A stretch of DNA of 64,000 nt from Phycisphaerales bacterium. Its GTDB lineage: Bacteria; Planctomycetota; Phycisphaerae; Phycisphaerales; UBA1924. The position numbers and the translations under genes are program-made. Position 1 is the stretch's first letter. Every line of letters begins with the position of its first letter. The notes below the pieces were generated by a model. The model saw only the letters and a program-made list of their open reading frames with translations, made no database searches and was not told the DNA's origin. The stretch spans positions 1 to 64,000 of the forward strand of contig JADJMV010000004.1 in assembly GCA_016709445.1 (NCBI GenBank), read 5' to 3'. Below, piece by piece: positions 7,617-16,127 of this stretch.

Positions 7617-8960
7617 TCACGGCCCGTGCTCCGCCGGCGATTCAGGCTGCTCCCCGAGCGGCGCTGGGAGCGCGACCGGTTCGCCACGGAGCAAACGGCC
7701 CGCCTGCCGGGCGAGTTGCAGGTAGTGGTCGCTCGGCAGCCCTTCCAGCGTGACGAAGTCGCCCGCCGGCGGGTCGTTCGTGATTTTGAAGATGGCCGTG
7801 CCCTCGTCCACCTCGTCGAACATCGCGATGTAGGCCATGTCCATGCCGTAGTCGTGCACGCGCTCGACCTGGTGCCAGAAGAACTCGCCCTTGCGACGGG
7901 GAATCTGGTCGAGGGGCGAGGCGCCGCGCTTGAGGTTGGTCCAGCTGAAGCCGGGGAAGACGACCGGCTGGTAGTCGATGCCCAGGCGCTTGCAGAGCGC
8001 CAGGTCGCCGGGCCAGAGCCTCGCGAAATGCGCATCGGCCGAGGCGTCGGAGTTGTAGCGGCCGACATTCCAGGGGCTGACGATGGCCGCGTAGCGCTGG
8101 ATCAACTCCATGCGCTCGTCGGTCCACGAGGCCCAGTCGTTGGGCACGCCGAGCATGATCGTGCACCCGCCGTTGTCGGGGGATTTGAGGAACGCCAGGA
8201 GCCGGCCCGCGGCCGGCGCGTCGAACCTGCGGTGGTTGAAGCCGAAGCCCCAGAGCGCGACCACGGGTCCCCCGCTATGGCGCATGTAGGCGTTCGTCTC
8301 GAGCAGGTGCATGTCGCGGCGGAGGCGCGTCCAGTCGGCGATGATCGTGTCGCAGGCGGGGCCGTCGAAATCGGTGTCGTACATGACCGCATACGCGCGG
8401 CCGTACACGTTCGCCCCCTCGCGGCAGTGCTGGAGCACGGCATTGGTGCGCCGGTCGTTCCAGCGCTCGGGGTGGTCGGGCGAGATGCAGGCGGTGAACC
8501 GCTGCACGAAGGCGCCGTCGATCCCGTAGTCGCGCATCCATCGGAAGTGTCGCAGCACGGTGGCGCGGTTGGTCGAGCTGAAGACCTCGGCCGCCGACCC
8601 GTCGGCGTGGCGGTACTCGGTGGGGTAGCGCTCGTCGGGGCCGTAGTCGGTGAGGTCGGGCCAGAGGTCCACGGTGCAGGAGGGCGGCTTCGCGCCCACA
8701 TTGCCCCAGTGGACGAAGCCCGCGCCGTACCCATCTCCCGGCGCCATGAACCAGCCTTGGTAGCCGACCATGACCGTGCCGTGGAGCGTGGTGACGGGGC
8801 GCTCGGCGGGGGTCGGGCCGTCGTAGGGGCGGAGGATCCAGTCGGGGGTTGCGGGGTTGGCCGCCGGCCCGGGAGCGCCTTCGGGTTGAGCGCTGGCGGC
8901 GGCTGGCGAGAGAAGCAGGAGCGAGAGTGCTGCGGCGGCGAGTCTCACGCGGCTGAGCAT
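7617..8960 (-). CDS. Secreted glycoside hydrolase family 71/99-like protein
   Basis: The 447-residue protein has a clear signal peptide (MLSRVRLAAAALSLLLLSPA, then AAASAQ). The mature part shows the family pattern VMVGYQGWFMAPGDG, FVHWGN, RHFRWMRDYGIDGAFVQRF, a central GFGF segment and HDYGMDMAYIAMFDEVDEGTA near the C-terminus. This resembles GH71/GH99-like proteins with a TIM barrel and acidic catalytic residues, probably acting on polysaccharide outside the cytoplasm. The start at 8960 is the Met of the signal peptide; the long Pro-rich upstream frame is spurious. The substrate is unknown. Planctomycetes carry many such genes. Confidence 0.78.
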   Translation of the reverse strand: MLSRVRLAAAALSLLLLSPAAASAQPEGAPGPAANPATPDWILRPYDGPTPAERPVTTLHGTVMVGYQGWFMAPGDGYGAGFVHWGNVGAKPPSCTVDLWPDLTDYGPDERYPTEYRHADGSAAEVFSSTNRATVLRHFRWMRDYGIDGAFVQRFTACISPDHPERWNDRRTNAVLQHCREGANVYGRAYAVMYDTDFDGPACDTIIADWTRLRRDMHLLETNAYMRHSGGPVVALWGFGFNHRRFDAPAAGRLLAFLKSPDNGGCTIMLGVPNDWASWTDERMELIQRYAAIVSPWNVGRYNSDASADAHFARLWPGDLALCKRLGIDYQPVVFPGFSWTNLKRGASPLDQIPRRKGEFFWHQVERVHDYGMDMAYIAMFDEVDEGTAIFKITNDPPAGDFVTLEGLPSDHYLQLARQAGRLLRGEPVALPAPLGEQPESPAEHGP

Positions 8961-9115
8961 ATCGAGCGTTGGGATTCGACCCGAGCGCGCGAGCATCGGC
9001 GGCCCCGCCGGGGTCGGGATGGGGGGGGTCGGAGGCGGGCGGGGCGATGGCCAACGGGCGCGCCCGCGCGCGGGGGGAGTTGTGGGGGGGTGGTTGGGGG
9101 CGGGGGGGGGTGGGG

Positions 9116-9146
9116 CCTTCCGCGTGCTGACGCCCGCGGCTCTGGT
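9116..9146 (+). repeat. 31-bp palindromic repeat, copy 1
   Basis: It starts CCTTCCGCGTGCTGACGCCC and ends GCGGCTCTGGT. It is identical to 9209-9239 and is a variant of the hairpin repeats at 58036 and 58106. The core resembles CCGCGGGC-n-GCCCGCGG with one arm decayed. Confidence 0.75.
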
Positions 9147-9208
9147 CGGGATGGGGAGTTTGGTCGGAGGCGGTGGTTGATGCGCGGGCGGGGGTGTCGA
9201 TGGACGCA

Positions 9209-9239
9209 CCTTCCGCGTGCTGACGCCCGCGGCTCTGGT
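9209..9239 (+). repeat. 31-bp palindromic repeat, copy 2
   Basis: This is an exact direct copy of 9116-9146, 93 bp downstream of it. It belongs to the same family of short GC-rich intergenic hairpins seen near 58.0-58.1 kb. Confidence 0.75.
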
Positions 9240-9409
9240 GGGGAGCGCCGGCCCAGTCGGCGCGGGGGTGGAACTCGGGCCCGCCGGTGAGCAGCGGGCC
9301 GGCAGATTCTTGGATGGAAGTGCTTTGGAACGATCCGGGTTGTGGTACTCTGCCGGGCCGCGGCGGCGATGCTCCGCCGTGTCATTGGTTCAACCACTTG
9401 GAGCGTGCC

Positions 9410-11830
9410 ATGAGTTCAGGGTTCGCATGCACAGGGCGGCGGTCGTTGGGGGTTTGGGGGGCTTTGATTGGGGCGACGGGGCTCGCGGCCTCGCCGGTGG
9501 CGGGGCAGGGGGAGTGGAAGCTCGTCGAGCTGCCGTTCTATTCCTACGCGCAGATGCAACTCATGCAGCGGACTCCCGGGCGGGCCACCTGCCTCTACCA
9601 GCCGGACAATACCGTGCTCGCGGTCGATATCGCGGCCGATGGCACCTTCACGAGCCGACACATCACGCCGGACGACCCATCCGGCATGGTGATCATCTAC
9701 GGGTTGCAGCCGGACGGCGTGCTGACCGGTTGGGAACGTCACTGCGGTGGGGATGCAGACCAGCGGACCCTGCTGTGGGTCGATCCAAACGGCACGAAGA
9801 CTCGGACGCTCTGCGGCCAGATCGGCTATGTCGTCGGGAGCTTCGCGGACGGCACGATCATGTCCTCCCCGTACGGGGACAACAAGCCGCTCATTTCCGG
9901 GACCCGGGACGGCGGGCGGGTGGATGTGAGCATCCCCGTCGAGTGGGAGAACAGCCTGGGCTTCAATCAGATCAGCGACGGCGGCGGGAGCGGGTGGCTG
10001 GGGGGGCAGGCGTTCAAGGATTCCGACCAGGGGACCGTCGTCTTCACGGTGATCTGGGATCGCTCGACGGGGCAGTTCATCCCGATCGACGAAACATCAT
10101 TCGGCTACCCGAGCGGCACGCAGGTGTGGGTGAGGGCCCTCTCGGGTTCGTCCATCGCGGTCGGGCTGCTCAGGCCGGATCAGAGTCAGGAGTTCGATAC
10201 CGTCTGGATGTGGCGCGATGCGGACGGCGACGCCACGGTCGATCCCGATGAGGTCACGGCCGATCTGGTGGGCGAACAGGCTCCGCCCGGGAGCAAGCTG
10301 TGGGCTCGGGATGTCAACGCGGCGGGGGATGCGCTCCTCGCCGATCTCAGCATGTTTCCGGCGCCTCTGTACCTCTGGTCCGGCGGCGCACTGACCGCCG
10401 TGCAGTCCTTCGTTCCAACCGGGAGCGAGTTCGAGGTGTTCGACCCCTCGGGGACCGGCTTCAACTACATGCTGACCGACGAGGGCTGGATCATGTGCTG
10501 GGCCCGCCACATCGTCACGGGCGAGTTCACCGCGGCGGTCCTGATCCCTCCCGCCGCGGACACCGACACCGACGGGGACGGTCTGCTCGATGATTGGGAG
10601 GAGAACGGCATCCCGTACACGGGCGTCGACGGCGTGGAGAAGCGGTACATCCTGCCCGGCGCCGACAAGAACCACAAGACGCTCTATGTCGAGTTCGACA
10701 CGATGCCGGAGGCGCCCTTCACGATCGCGTCGAAGCGTCTGGTCGAGCGGGCGTTCTCGCAGGCGCCGGTCGCCAACCCCGACGGGACGACCGGGATTGA
10801 CCTCTTCATCCAGATCGACGACGCCGACCTGCCGACCGAGCCGGTGTCGGACACCACGGACGATGCGTTCCCCGCGAGCGCAGCGGTGTTCAAGAACCAG
10901 TTCTACGGCACCGCGGAGGAGCGCGCGGACCCGGACCGAGTCCCCATGCTCGCGGCCAAGGCCAGGGCCTTCCGCTATGCGATCGGCTACCGCGAGGCGA
11001 GCACGGACATGGGCGGGTTGGGCGAGGTGGGCGGCGACGACTTCGTGACCTTTGCCGAGGGGTACAACTTCGTCGACTACGCCGCGGTCTTCATGCACGA
11101 GCTGGGACACAACCTGAACCTCGACCACGGCGGCGTTGACGACATCAACCGCAAGCCCAACTACCCGAGCATCATGAACTACGCGCTGTCGTACCGGGAG
11201 CCCTGGAACCGCCGGTTCTGGCGGCTGGATTACTCTCGCGAGGAGCTGTCGGTGCTCAACGAGGCGGCGCTCGACGAGCAGGTAAGCGTGGGCTTCGGGG
11301 GCAGCGGGCGCTACCGCCGGTGGCGGACGCCGTGGTACGGCACCCCGCCGTTTGACAGCGGGTGCTACGCCGACGGCGGGATCCCCGCGGTGTTCTACGC
11401 GTCGCTCGACATCGTGACGCGGACGGATTTCGACCTGGACTGCGATACGAATGACTTCAATGTCAACGCCGACCTGAACTTCAACCCGCTCGACCCGAAC
11501 GATGTCGCCTCGCCGGGCGAGATCATGCGCGGCGCCGATGACTGGTCGCTGATCACCCTCGCCATCACCCCGGACGGCCCCTTCGGCGGGGCGCGGCCCA
11601 GGAACGAGATGACGAACGCGGACCGGGACTTCATCAACGCGACCTTCCCCGACCCCGAGGACATCTGCGGCGGCGACTGGAACGACGACGGGGTCGTGAA
11701 CACGCTCGACGTGCTCGCGTTCCTGAACGACTGGGTGGGCGCGGAGTATTGGGCGGACCTGAATGTGGACGGGCTGGTCAACACGCTGGATGTGCTGGCG
11801 TTCCTGAACGAGTGGGTGGCGGGGTGCTGA
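9410..11830 (+). CDS. Large secreted zinc metalloprotease with TSP3-like and dockerin-like segments
   Basis: The 806-residue protein has a signal peptide (ending near SPVAGQ). An N-terminal region of about 350 residues looks like repeated beta-sheet blades. A calcium-binding, thrombospondin type 3-like stretch follows (DTDTDGDGLLDDWEENG, about residue 385). The zinc-protease signature HELGHNLNLDH is at residues 563-573, a metzincin-type HExxHxxxxxH. The C-terminus (about 758-806) has two EF-hand-like repeats, DWNDDGVVNTLDVLAFLN and DLNVDGLVNTLDVLAFLN, as in dockerins and dockerin-like anchors of Phycisphaerae. It probably acts outside the cell on protein. The start at 9410 follows GGAG by about 8 nt. 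The native substrate is unknown. Confidence 0.88.
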   Translation: MSSGFACTGRRSLGVWGALIGATGLAASPVAGQGEWKLVELPFYSYAQMQLMQRTPGRATCLYQPDNTVLAVDIAADGTFTSRHITPDDPSGMVIIYGLQPDGVLTGWERHCGGDADQRTLLWVDPNGTKTRTLCGQIGYVVGSFADGTIMSSPYGDNKPLISGTRDGGRVDVSIPVEWENSLGFNQISDGGGSGWLGGQAFKDSDQGTVVFTVIWDRSTGQFIPIDETSFGYPSGTQVWVRALSGSSIAVGLLRPDQSQEFDTVWMWRDADGDATVDPDEVTADLVGEQAPPGSKLWARDVNAAGDALLADLSMFPAPLYLWSGGALTAVQSFVPTGSEFEVFDPSGTGFNYMLTDEGWIMCWARHIVTGEFTAAVLIPPAADTDTDGDGLLDDWEENGIPYTGVDGVEKRYILPGADKNHKTLYVEFDTMPEAPFTIASKRLVERAFSQAPVANPDGTTGIDLFIQIDDADLPTEPVSDTTDDAFPASAAVFKNQFYGTAEERADPDRVPMLAAKARAFRYAIGYREASTDMGGLGEVGGDDFVTFAEGYNFVDYAAVFMHELGHNLNLDHGGVDDINRKPNYPSIMNYALSYREPWNRRFWRLDYSREELSVLNEAALDEQVSVGFGGSGRYRRWRTPWYGTPPFDSGCYADGGIPAVFYASLDIVTRTDFDLDCDTNDFNVNADLNFNPLDPNDVASPGEIMRGADDWSLITLAITPDGPFGGARPRNEMTNADRDFINATFPDPEDICGGDWNDDGVVNTLDVLAFLNDWVGAEYWADLNVDGLVNTLDVLAFLNEWVAGC

Positions 11831-11860
11831 GGCAGAGACAGGTGAACTCGGCCGGTACCG

Positions 11861-12496
11861 TCAGTCCCCCGGCGGTGGCGACCGCCACGCGATCTCGAGC
11901 CACGAGTCGTAGTCTGCGAGCAGGCGCTCGTAGCCTTCGTAGCGGAATGCTGTGAGTTCGGGGCGGGTGATCTGGCGTTGAGGGTCTTCGAGGGGGGGCC
12001 AGAAGTGTTGTGTGCCTTCGAGGCGCCAGCGTTCGCACGGCGTGAGGCCGGGCTGGTCGGGGTCGGGGTCGGCATAGCGGGCGATGATGAGGAACTCGCT
12101 GACGGGGCAGGGGTAGTAGCCGCCGGCCCAGTGGGCGAAGGGGTTGCCCTCCATGCCGCGGGTGCCGCACCAGTTGTAGAACTTGGGCTCGGCGGTGAGC
12201 ATCGCGCGGGTGTCGTCGAGGGTCCGATCGACGAGGACGCCTTGGGCGACCAGGGTGCGAAGGGCGAGGTCGTACTCGTCCGGGGTGACGCCGTCGGAGC
12301 GGCGGACGCCGGCGGGCCGGAGCGTGCGGCCGTCGGCGAGGGTGAGGACGCCCTCGCTGACCTGCGTCACGGCGATCGGGTTGGAGAGAGGCGTGTCGCG
12401 GGTCCAGACCTCCTTGTGGAGGAGGTCCGTGCCGAAGACGACGACCACGGCCGCGACCGCGAGGAGCCCCGCGGCGAGGATGCTCACCCGCAGCAT
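11861..12496 (-). CDS. Hypothetical membrane-anchored protein
   Basis: The 211-residue protein has one N-terminal hydrophobic segment (MLRVSILAAGLLAVAAVVVV) that serves as a signal anchor. A soluble domain with several aromatic residues follows, including PKFYNWCGTRGMEG, HWAGGYYPCPVSEF and EGYERLLADYDSW. I do not recognise a family. Two Cys could form a disulfide if it is periplasmic. The start at 12496 was chosen because the hydrophobic segment begins there; the upstream frame is low-complexity. It ends 30 bp from the convergent metalloprotease gene. Confidence 0.7.
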   Translation of the reverse strand: MLRVSILAAGLLAVAAVVVVFGTDLLHKEVWTRDTPLSNPIAVTQVSEGVLTLADGRTLRPAGVRRSDGVTPDEYDLALRTLVAQGVLVDRTLDDTRAMLTAEPKFYNWCGTRGMEGNPFAHWAGGYYPCPVSEFLIIARYADPDPDQPGLTPCERWRLEGTQHFWPPLEDPQRQITRPELTAFRYEGYERLLADYDSWLEIAWRSPPPGD

Positions 12497-12828
12497 GGCT
12501 TGGTGACCGGGGCCTGGGGGTGAGTGTGGGGGCGGGAAGCGGGTGGAGGGTCGGGGTTGCTGGGGGTTGCGAAAGCGACATGAGACCAAAGGCGAGCCGT
12601 TGCACGCGGTCGGCCACGCGGGGATGTGATATCCTGGTGCGTCACCGCGCGATGTCGGTCGGGTCATCCGGCACAGACCATGCCGGCGTGGGCGGGGCTG
12701 GTTCGGGGTGGTGCGGCGGTCGGCGGGTGCGGGGGGTGGGGTGGGAAGGGGGGATTTATGCTCTGGCCTTCAGGTGTTCGCGGTGTTCATGCGGTGATGT
12801 GCGCGGAGATCGGGAAGAACGGATCGGG
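12497..12828. other. Intergenic region, no gene supported
   Basis: Open frames cross this 332-bp stretch in several phases, but they are Gly/Arg-rich and lack a recognisable domain or ribosome binding site. It is the upstream region of both the minus-strand membrane-protein gene and the possible zinc-ribbon gene. TGTGATATCCTGG near 12626 could hold a -10 element; I give it little weight. Confidence 0.4.
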
Positions 12829-13164
12829 GTGGTCGTGGCGACTCGGCTTTTCTCGTCGTCTTGTGTGGTGGCGGTGTGCTGGTGGGTCGGGTCGCTCGTC
12901 GGGATGGGGGGTGCTGCTGGGGCTGCGCTCGTGCGGGGGGGTGGGGCTGGGGGGGGGGCGGGGGGGTGCGGTGGGGAGTGGGTGCGACGGGGGACGCCTC
13001 GGGCGAGGTGTGGGCGGTGCGGGTACGACCTGTATGGCGTGCCGCCGGGCGAGCATGGGGTGCGGCGGTGCCCGGAGTGTGGTGCGGGGTGGCGGTTTGG
13101 GGATGAGGGGGCACTGGGCCTCGGAGGAGGCGAGGGTAGGGAGGAGAGGAGCGGCGGTGTGTGA
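12829..13164 (+). CDS. Possible small membrane protein with C-terminal zinc ribbon
   Basis: The readable part is a hydrophobic segment (about VVAVCWWVGSLVGMGGAAGAA), a Gly-rich linker, then the zinc ribbon CGRCGYDLYGVP with RRCPECG about 14 residues later. The CGYDL/CPECG pattern recurs at 52.2 kb and is typical of small membrane proteins in Phycisphaerae. The frame is open far upstream; I place the start at the GTG at 12829, before the hydrophobic stretch, without strong ribosome-site support. The DNA is extremely G-rich between 12.9 and 13.0 kb. Its function is unknown. The ribbon motif makes a real gene likely, but its exact extent is uncertain. Confidence 0.45.
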   Translation: MVVATRLFSSSCVVAVCWWVGSLVGMGGAAGAALVRGGGAGGGAGGCGGEWVRRGTPRARCGRCGYDLYGVPPGEHGVRRCPECGAGWRFGDEGALGLGGGEGREERSGGV

Positions 13165-13202
13165 GCGCAGGGGCAGGCGGCCGGGGCCCTTGGGGAAGGA
13201 AG

Positions 13203-13225
13203 CACGGGCGGGCGAGCCGCCCGTG
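13203..13225. repeat. Short palindromic hairpin beside the IS element
   Basis: CACGGGCGG and CCGCCCGTG form a 9-bp stem with a 5-nt loop. It lies 35 bp outside the left end of the IS630-type element and may act as a terminator. The sequence style matches the GC-rich intergenic palindromes found elsewhere in the window. Confidence 0.5.
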
Positions 13226-13260
13226 GCACACGGGAGCATCCTCCACCCCCCTGATCCGAT

Positions 13261-14183
13261 TAGCGAGTATCCGCAGTGTCGGAAGCAGTTCTCTGCGTCC
13301 GAGGCCGTGACGAGGTCGAGGACCTGCTGCATGGACCGCCAGAGGGCGTCCCGGGTGCGGCAGGCCAGCGAGCGGAGCAGGGCTTTGACCTTGGCGAAGA
13401 CCATCTCGATCGGGTTGAGGTCCGGGCTGTAGGGCGGCAGGAACACCAGGCTCGCCCCGGCGGCCTCGATCCGTTCCCGCGTCCGGTCCCGCTTGTGGCT
13501 GGAGAGGTTGTCCAGCACCACGATGTCGCCGGGCTTGAGCTCGGCCACGAGCACCTGCTCGACGAACGCCTCGAACACGTCCCCGCTGACCGCCCCGTCC
13601 ACGACGGCGGAGCAACGCACGCCCTCGAGGTCCAGCGCCGCGATCAGCGTCGTCGTCTTCCAGTGCCCGTGCGGCACCTTGTCGATGAGCCGCTGCCCGC
13701 GTGGCGCCCGTCCCCGCGGCCGCGTCATGTTGGTCTTGACCCAGGTCTCGTCGATGAAGATCAGGCGTCCGGCGTCGAGGTCCTCCTGGCCGGCACGCCA
13801 GTCGGCGCGTCGCTCGGTGACGTCCGGCCGGTCCTGCTCGGCGGCGTGGAGCGTCTTTTTTTAAGCGTGAGTCCGAGCTCGTGGAGCGCCTGGTAGACCG
13901 CCGAGTCCGTGCACTCGACGCCCAGACCCGCACGCAGCTCCGGGCCGGTGGCGTCGGGCCGCTCGCGGACCAGCTCGGCCAGGCGTGCCCGGTCGATCTT
14001 GATCACGCCGGGGCTGCCCATCTTCCGCGGGGAGGTCTCGCCGGTCTCCCGCCGTCGTTGACGCACACGCCGGGCCCAGGCGGGGCTGATACAGAAGACC
14101 TCGGCGATCTGCGCGGTCCTCATGCCGCGGTCATAGGCGGCGAGCACGCGGTCTCTGAGATCCTGCGAATACGGCGTCGCCAT
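13261..14183 (-). CDS. IS630-family transposase, read through a -1 frameshift
   Basis: The first frame starts at 14183 (MATPYSQDLRDRVLAAYDRG) and carries the HTH DNA-binding part (about residues 1-110). Near 13856-13862 the coding strand reads CTT AAA AAA AGA, a slippery A7 run. Slipping back one base joins LKK to KTLHAAEQDRPDV and then to the DDE catalytic part: FIDETWVKTN (first Asp), VVLDNLSSHK (second Asp), and PPYSPDLNPIE (Glu). This is the usual IS630 arrangement of two overlapping frames with programmed -1 frameshifting. The second frame has no stop within the element; after FRHCGYSL it leaves through the left end and continues to about 12787. Catalytic residues look intact, so the enzyme could be active. 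Confidence 0.85.
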
Positions 14184-14276
14184 CCGTGGCTCCTTCCCGG
14201 CCCCATGCGGAGGCCGGGGAGTGAACCTACGGCATCACACCTCAAAGCGCAACCGAGCATGCGCCGAACAGCGCTA
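13261..14276 (-). mobile_element. IS630-type insertion sequence flanked by TA
   Basis: The element is about 1.0 kb, with a single transposase in two frames. Both proposed ends lie at TA dinucleotides (13261-13262 and 14275-14276), the target of the IS630/Tc1/mariner group. Inward-reading ends share GCG and a TCxGC core but are otherwise imperfect, so the terminal repeats are weak. Size fits IS630 (1.0-1.2 kb). The right end borders the low-GC decayed island. Confidence 0.7.
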
Positions 14277-14449
14277 CAAATTCGGTTGAGACGCTCAGCT
14301 CGCCGCGTAGGGCCATGCGGAGACGGGGAATGGCGGCGAAGAGGACCCGTTGATTCTCCTCAACGGAGCCGGGGATAGATGCCCGGTGTTCGGCCCACCT
14401 GCCTTTGTCAAGCCCGTACCGCAAGCCACATCGAAGACCCGCCTCTCCA

Positions 14450-15531
14450 GTCGCGGCTCTACTCTTTCGCCAAAGACCTCAGTTACCAGTTGATCAAACC
14501 CTCCATCTCGCGAATCCAACGAAATGCTGGCCACTCTGCATACATAGGCCGCCGCCGAAAGTATTTGGATGTCCCCGCAGCCTCGGAAGCAACGATTTAA
14601 CAAGATCGTACTCCTCACGAATGCCAGCGGCGGCAATTTGATACCCAGGCTAGACGTGCACCATTTGGCCTTACTTACTAGCCCCTCATACTTCGCGTTG
14701 CCCAGGGCTTTGAACGCGATTGCGGCGTTGATACAGGCCATTAGGCCTATGAGCTTCGTCTCCTCTTGGTCGTCGAAATGCATACTTAAATACGGCTGCC
14801 GCTGTCACAAAGTCGTCTCGCATGCAAGCAGTTGTATCCCAGCATATTGGTAAATGACTCAATCTTCGGGATCCACTTCGGCTTGAACCGCCTTGCGCCA
14901 GCCCAGCTCGCCAATCACAAGTCCTGCTACAAATAGAAACCTCCAGGCGTCAGACATATAGTGCCCATCTAGCCTGAGCTTCGTACCCACCTTAGGGGTG
15001 GATCCACCCAGTAACCGCAACTTGGTCACTCGATCACAGTACTCGCTACTTGCGGTACAATCGGCGTGCACTATGGCACGTCTCGCGCAGCAATACCTCT
15101 GCAGCGCATTGCTCAGGTCGCTTGCTCGCTATCGAGCCGCCTTTCCCAGATGGCGTTTGAACAATTCCATTTGTTCTTCGCTGGATGCTCTGCTAAATCG
15201 CTCAGCCTCTTGGTCAATTACGAAGTTCTTTGCGTCCTGAAGCGTATCGAAGCTCAGGAGTTCATTGTATGTAATCGTGCGGTCCTTTGCGGAAGCTGGT
15301 AGGGCAGTGATAGTGGGCCTGGAGAAGCGAAGCGAGTAGATGTTCAAATGTCGCGGCCATCTGCTGGATAGACGAACGGTAGAGGATTGACTCTGCTGCG
15401 TCCCTGGACCGAGAAAACTCGACTAGGTGCTCTACTACATGGTGATCAAAGACCGAATATCGGCTTGTCGAGACCTCCCGCCATCCGGGCTGCGGAAGCG
15501 GATCTCCATGCCTGCGATTGCAATGGGCGAC
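14450..15531 (-). pseudogene. Decayed HEPN-family (RiboL-PSP-HEPN-like) protein gene
   Basis: Reading the minus strand across frames gives one continuous protein. It starts with VVEHLVEFSRSRDAAESILY and QQMAATFEHLLASLL (an N-terminal helix that usually reads ..LVAALEAYL..). A frameshift near 15320 leads to ITYNELLSFDTLQDAKNFVI and SEEQMELFKRHLG. A TAG at 15129-15131 interrupts the same frame, which continues with ALQRYCCARRAIVHADC, an R-x4-H motif as in HEPN ribonucleases (RRAIVH). A shift near 14861 gives LSHLPICWDTTACMRDDFV, and another near 14785 gives IGLMACINAAIAFKALGN and FDQLVTEVFGE. HEPN proteins of this type occur in anti-phage and toxin-like systems; the assignment is from memory of the pattern, not a search. 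Four lesions in 1.1 kb argue for a true pseudogene. Confidence 0.6.
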
Positions 15532-15533
15532 TC

Positions 15534-16096
15534 AGTGCCAGACTGGACGTGACTTGCAAGCGCGCGCCGTGGACAGTAGGGTCATGTACTCGCGTATTGT
15601 TAGCGGCTGTCTCCATCGCCATTTTCTCGATGGCATGTATGTAGGATCGGAGTGACAGCATCTGTCGTTGTGAACGCGCCACGCCGGCCGACCGAAACGG
15701 CGATTGGCGATGGCCATCTCGTCTGGTTGGGTCGGAGCGTCTCCGGCTGGAAGTTCGTTCTCTTGACCCGGAGGTCGCAGTGAGAATGCCATCGAGACTA
15801 TCTCGGCGCCTTCAGGAATCAGCGCAGTTGGCAAGGAGGCTATCGGCAGCAGTGAGCCGATATCGGCACCAGGCTGGGCAACTGTATCGTCAGGAGTTTG
15901 TTGCTGGTTTTGATTTGGGCGTTCTCTTCGTCGTTTGTCGCTTGTTCTTGTTGGCCCCTGTCGGAGTGTGTTTAGTTAGCTTAGCGGTAACCTTCTGCTC
16001 CGGCTCGGCTTGGAGGGTGCCGCAGGAGATCGCTTTGCCGAACGGGATTGTTTTGCCATGTCCGGGTCCCCGTAGTGTTGTCAGGGTGGTCATCAT
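15534..16096 (-). pseudogene. Degraded gene of unknown function, upstream of the HEPN-like remnant
   Basis: A minus-strand frame starts at 16096 (MMTTLTTLRGPGHGKTIPFG), runs through a Lys/Thr-rich linker (ANKNKRQTTKRTPKSKPATN) and meets a stop near 15890. One frame away, the text goes on without stops as DDTVAQPGADIGSLLPIASL and GQENELPAGDAPTQPDEMAI. The two halves read like one interrupted protein with a disordered, low-complexity middle. I recognise no family. A relation to the HEPN-like gene just downstream on the same strand is possible but not shown. Confidence 0.35.
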
Positions 16097-16127
16097 AGAG
16101 TGTCTAAGCGGTTAGTGAGTACAAATC

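Larger units (their letters stand above)
8961..9409. other. Intergenic region with G-tracts and a direct repeat
   Basis: No gene is supported here. The region between two divergent secreted-protein genes holds a strongly G-rich plus strand (9061-9115, several runs of 6-10 G), which could form G-quadruplex-like structure. It also holds two copies of a 31-bp repeat at 9116 and 9209. Promoters for both flanking genes should lie here, but no convincing -35/-10 pair was found. A GGAG precedes the metalloprotease start. Confidence 0.6.
14277..16127. other. Lower-GC island with decayed genes
   Basis: G+C falls to roughly one half, against about two thirds around it, and codon use changes with it. 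No intact long frame exists, but minus-strand fragments read as parts of at least one known protein fold (see the HEPN-like pseudogene) and a second unrecognised protein. The island lies directly beside the IS630-type element, which suggests acquisition by horizontal transfer followed by decay. Confidence 0.65.

Noticed and set aside
7536..9290. 584-codon plus-strand frame opposite the GH99-like gene
   Set aside because: Antisense of a gene with signal peptide and family motifs; composition is typical of a shadow.
12787..13260. C-terminal continuation of the IS630 transposase beyond the IS end
   Set aside because: The continuation is outside the element and opposite the zinc-ribbon gene; it is Pro/Arg-rich shadow text.
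14295..14450. C-terminal continuation of the 14783 fragment (after FGERVEP) as coding
   Set aside because: The text after this point no longer looks like the family and lies beyond its usual end.
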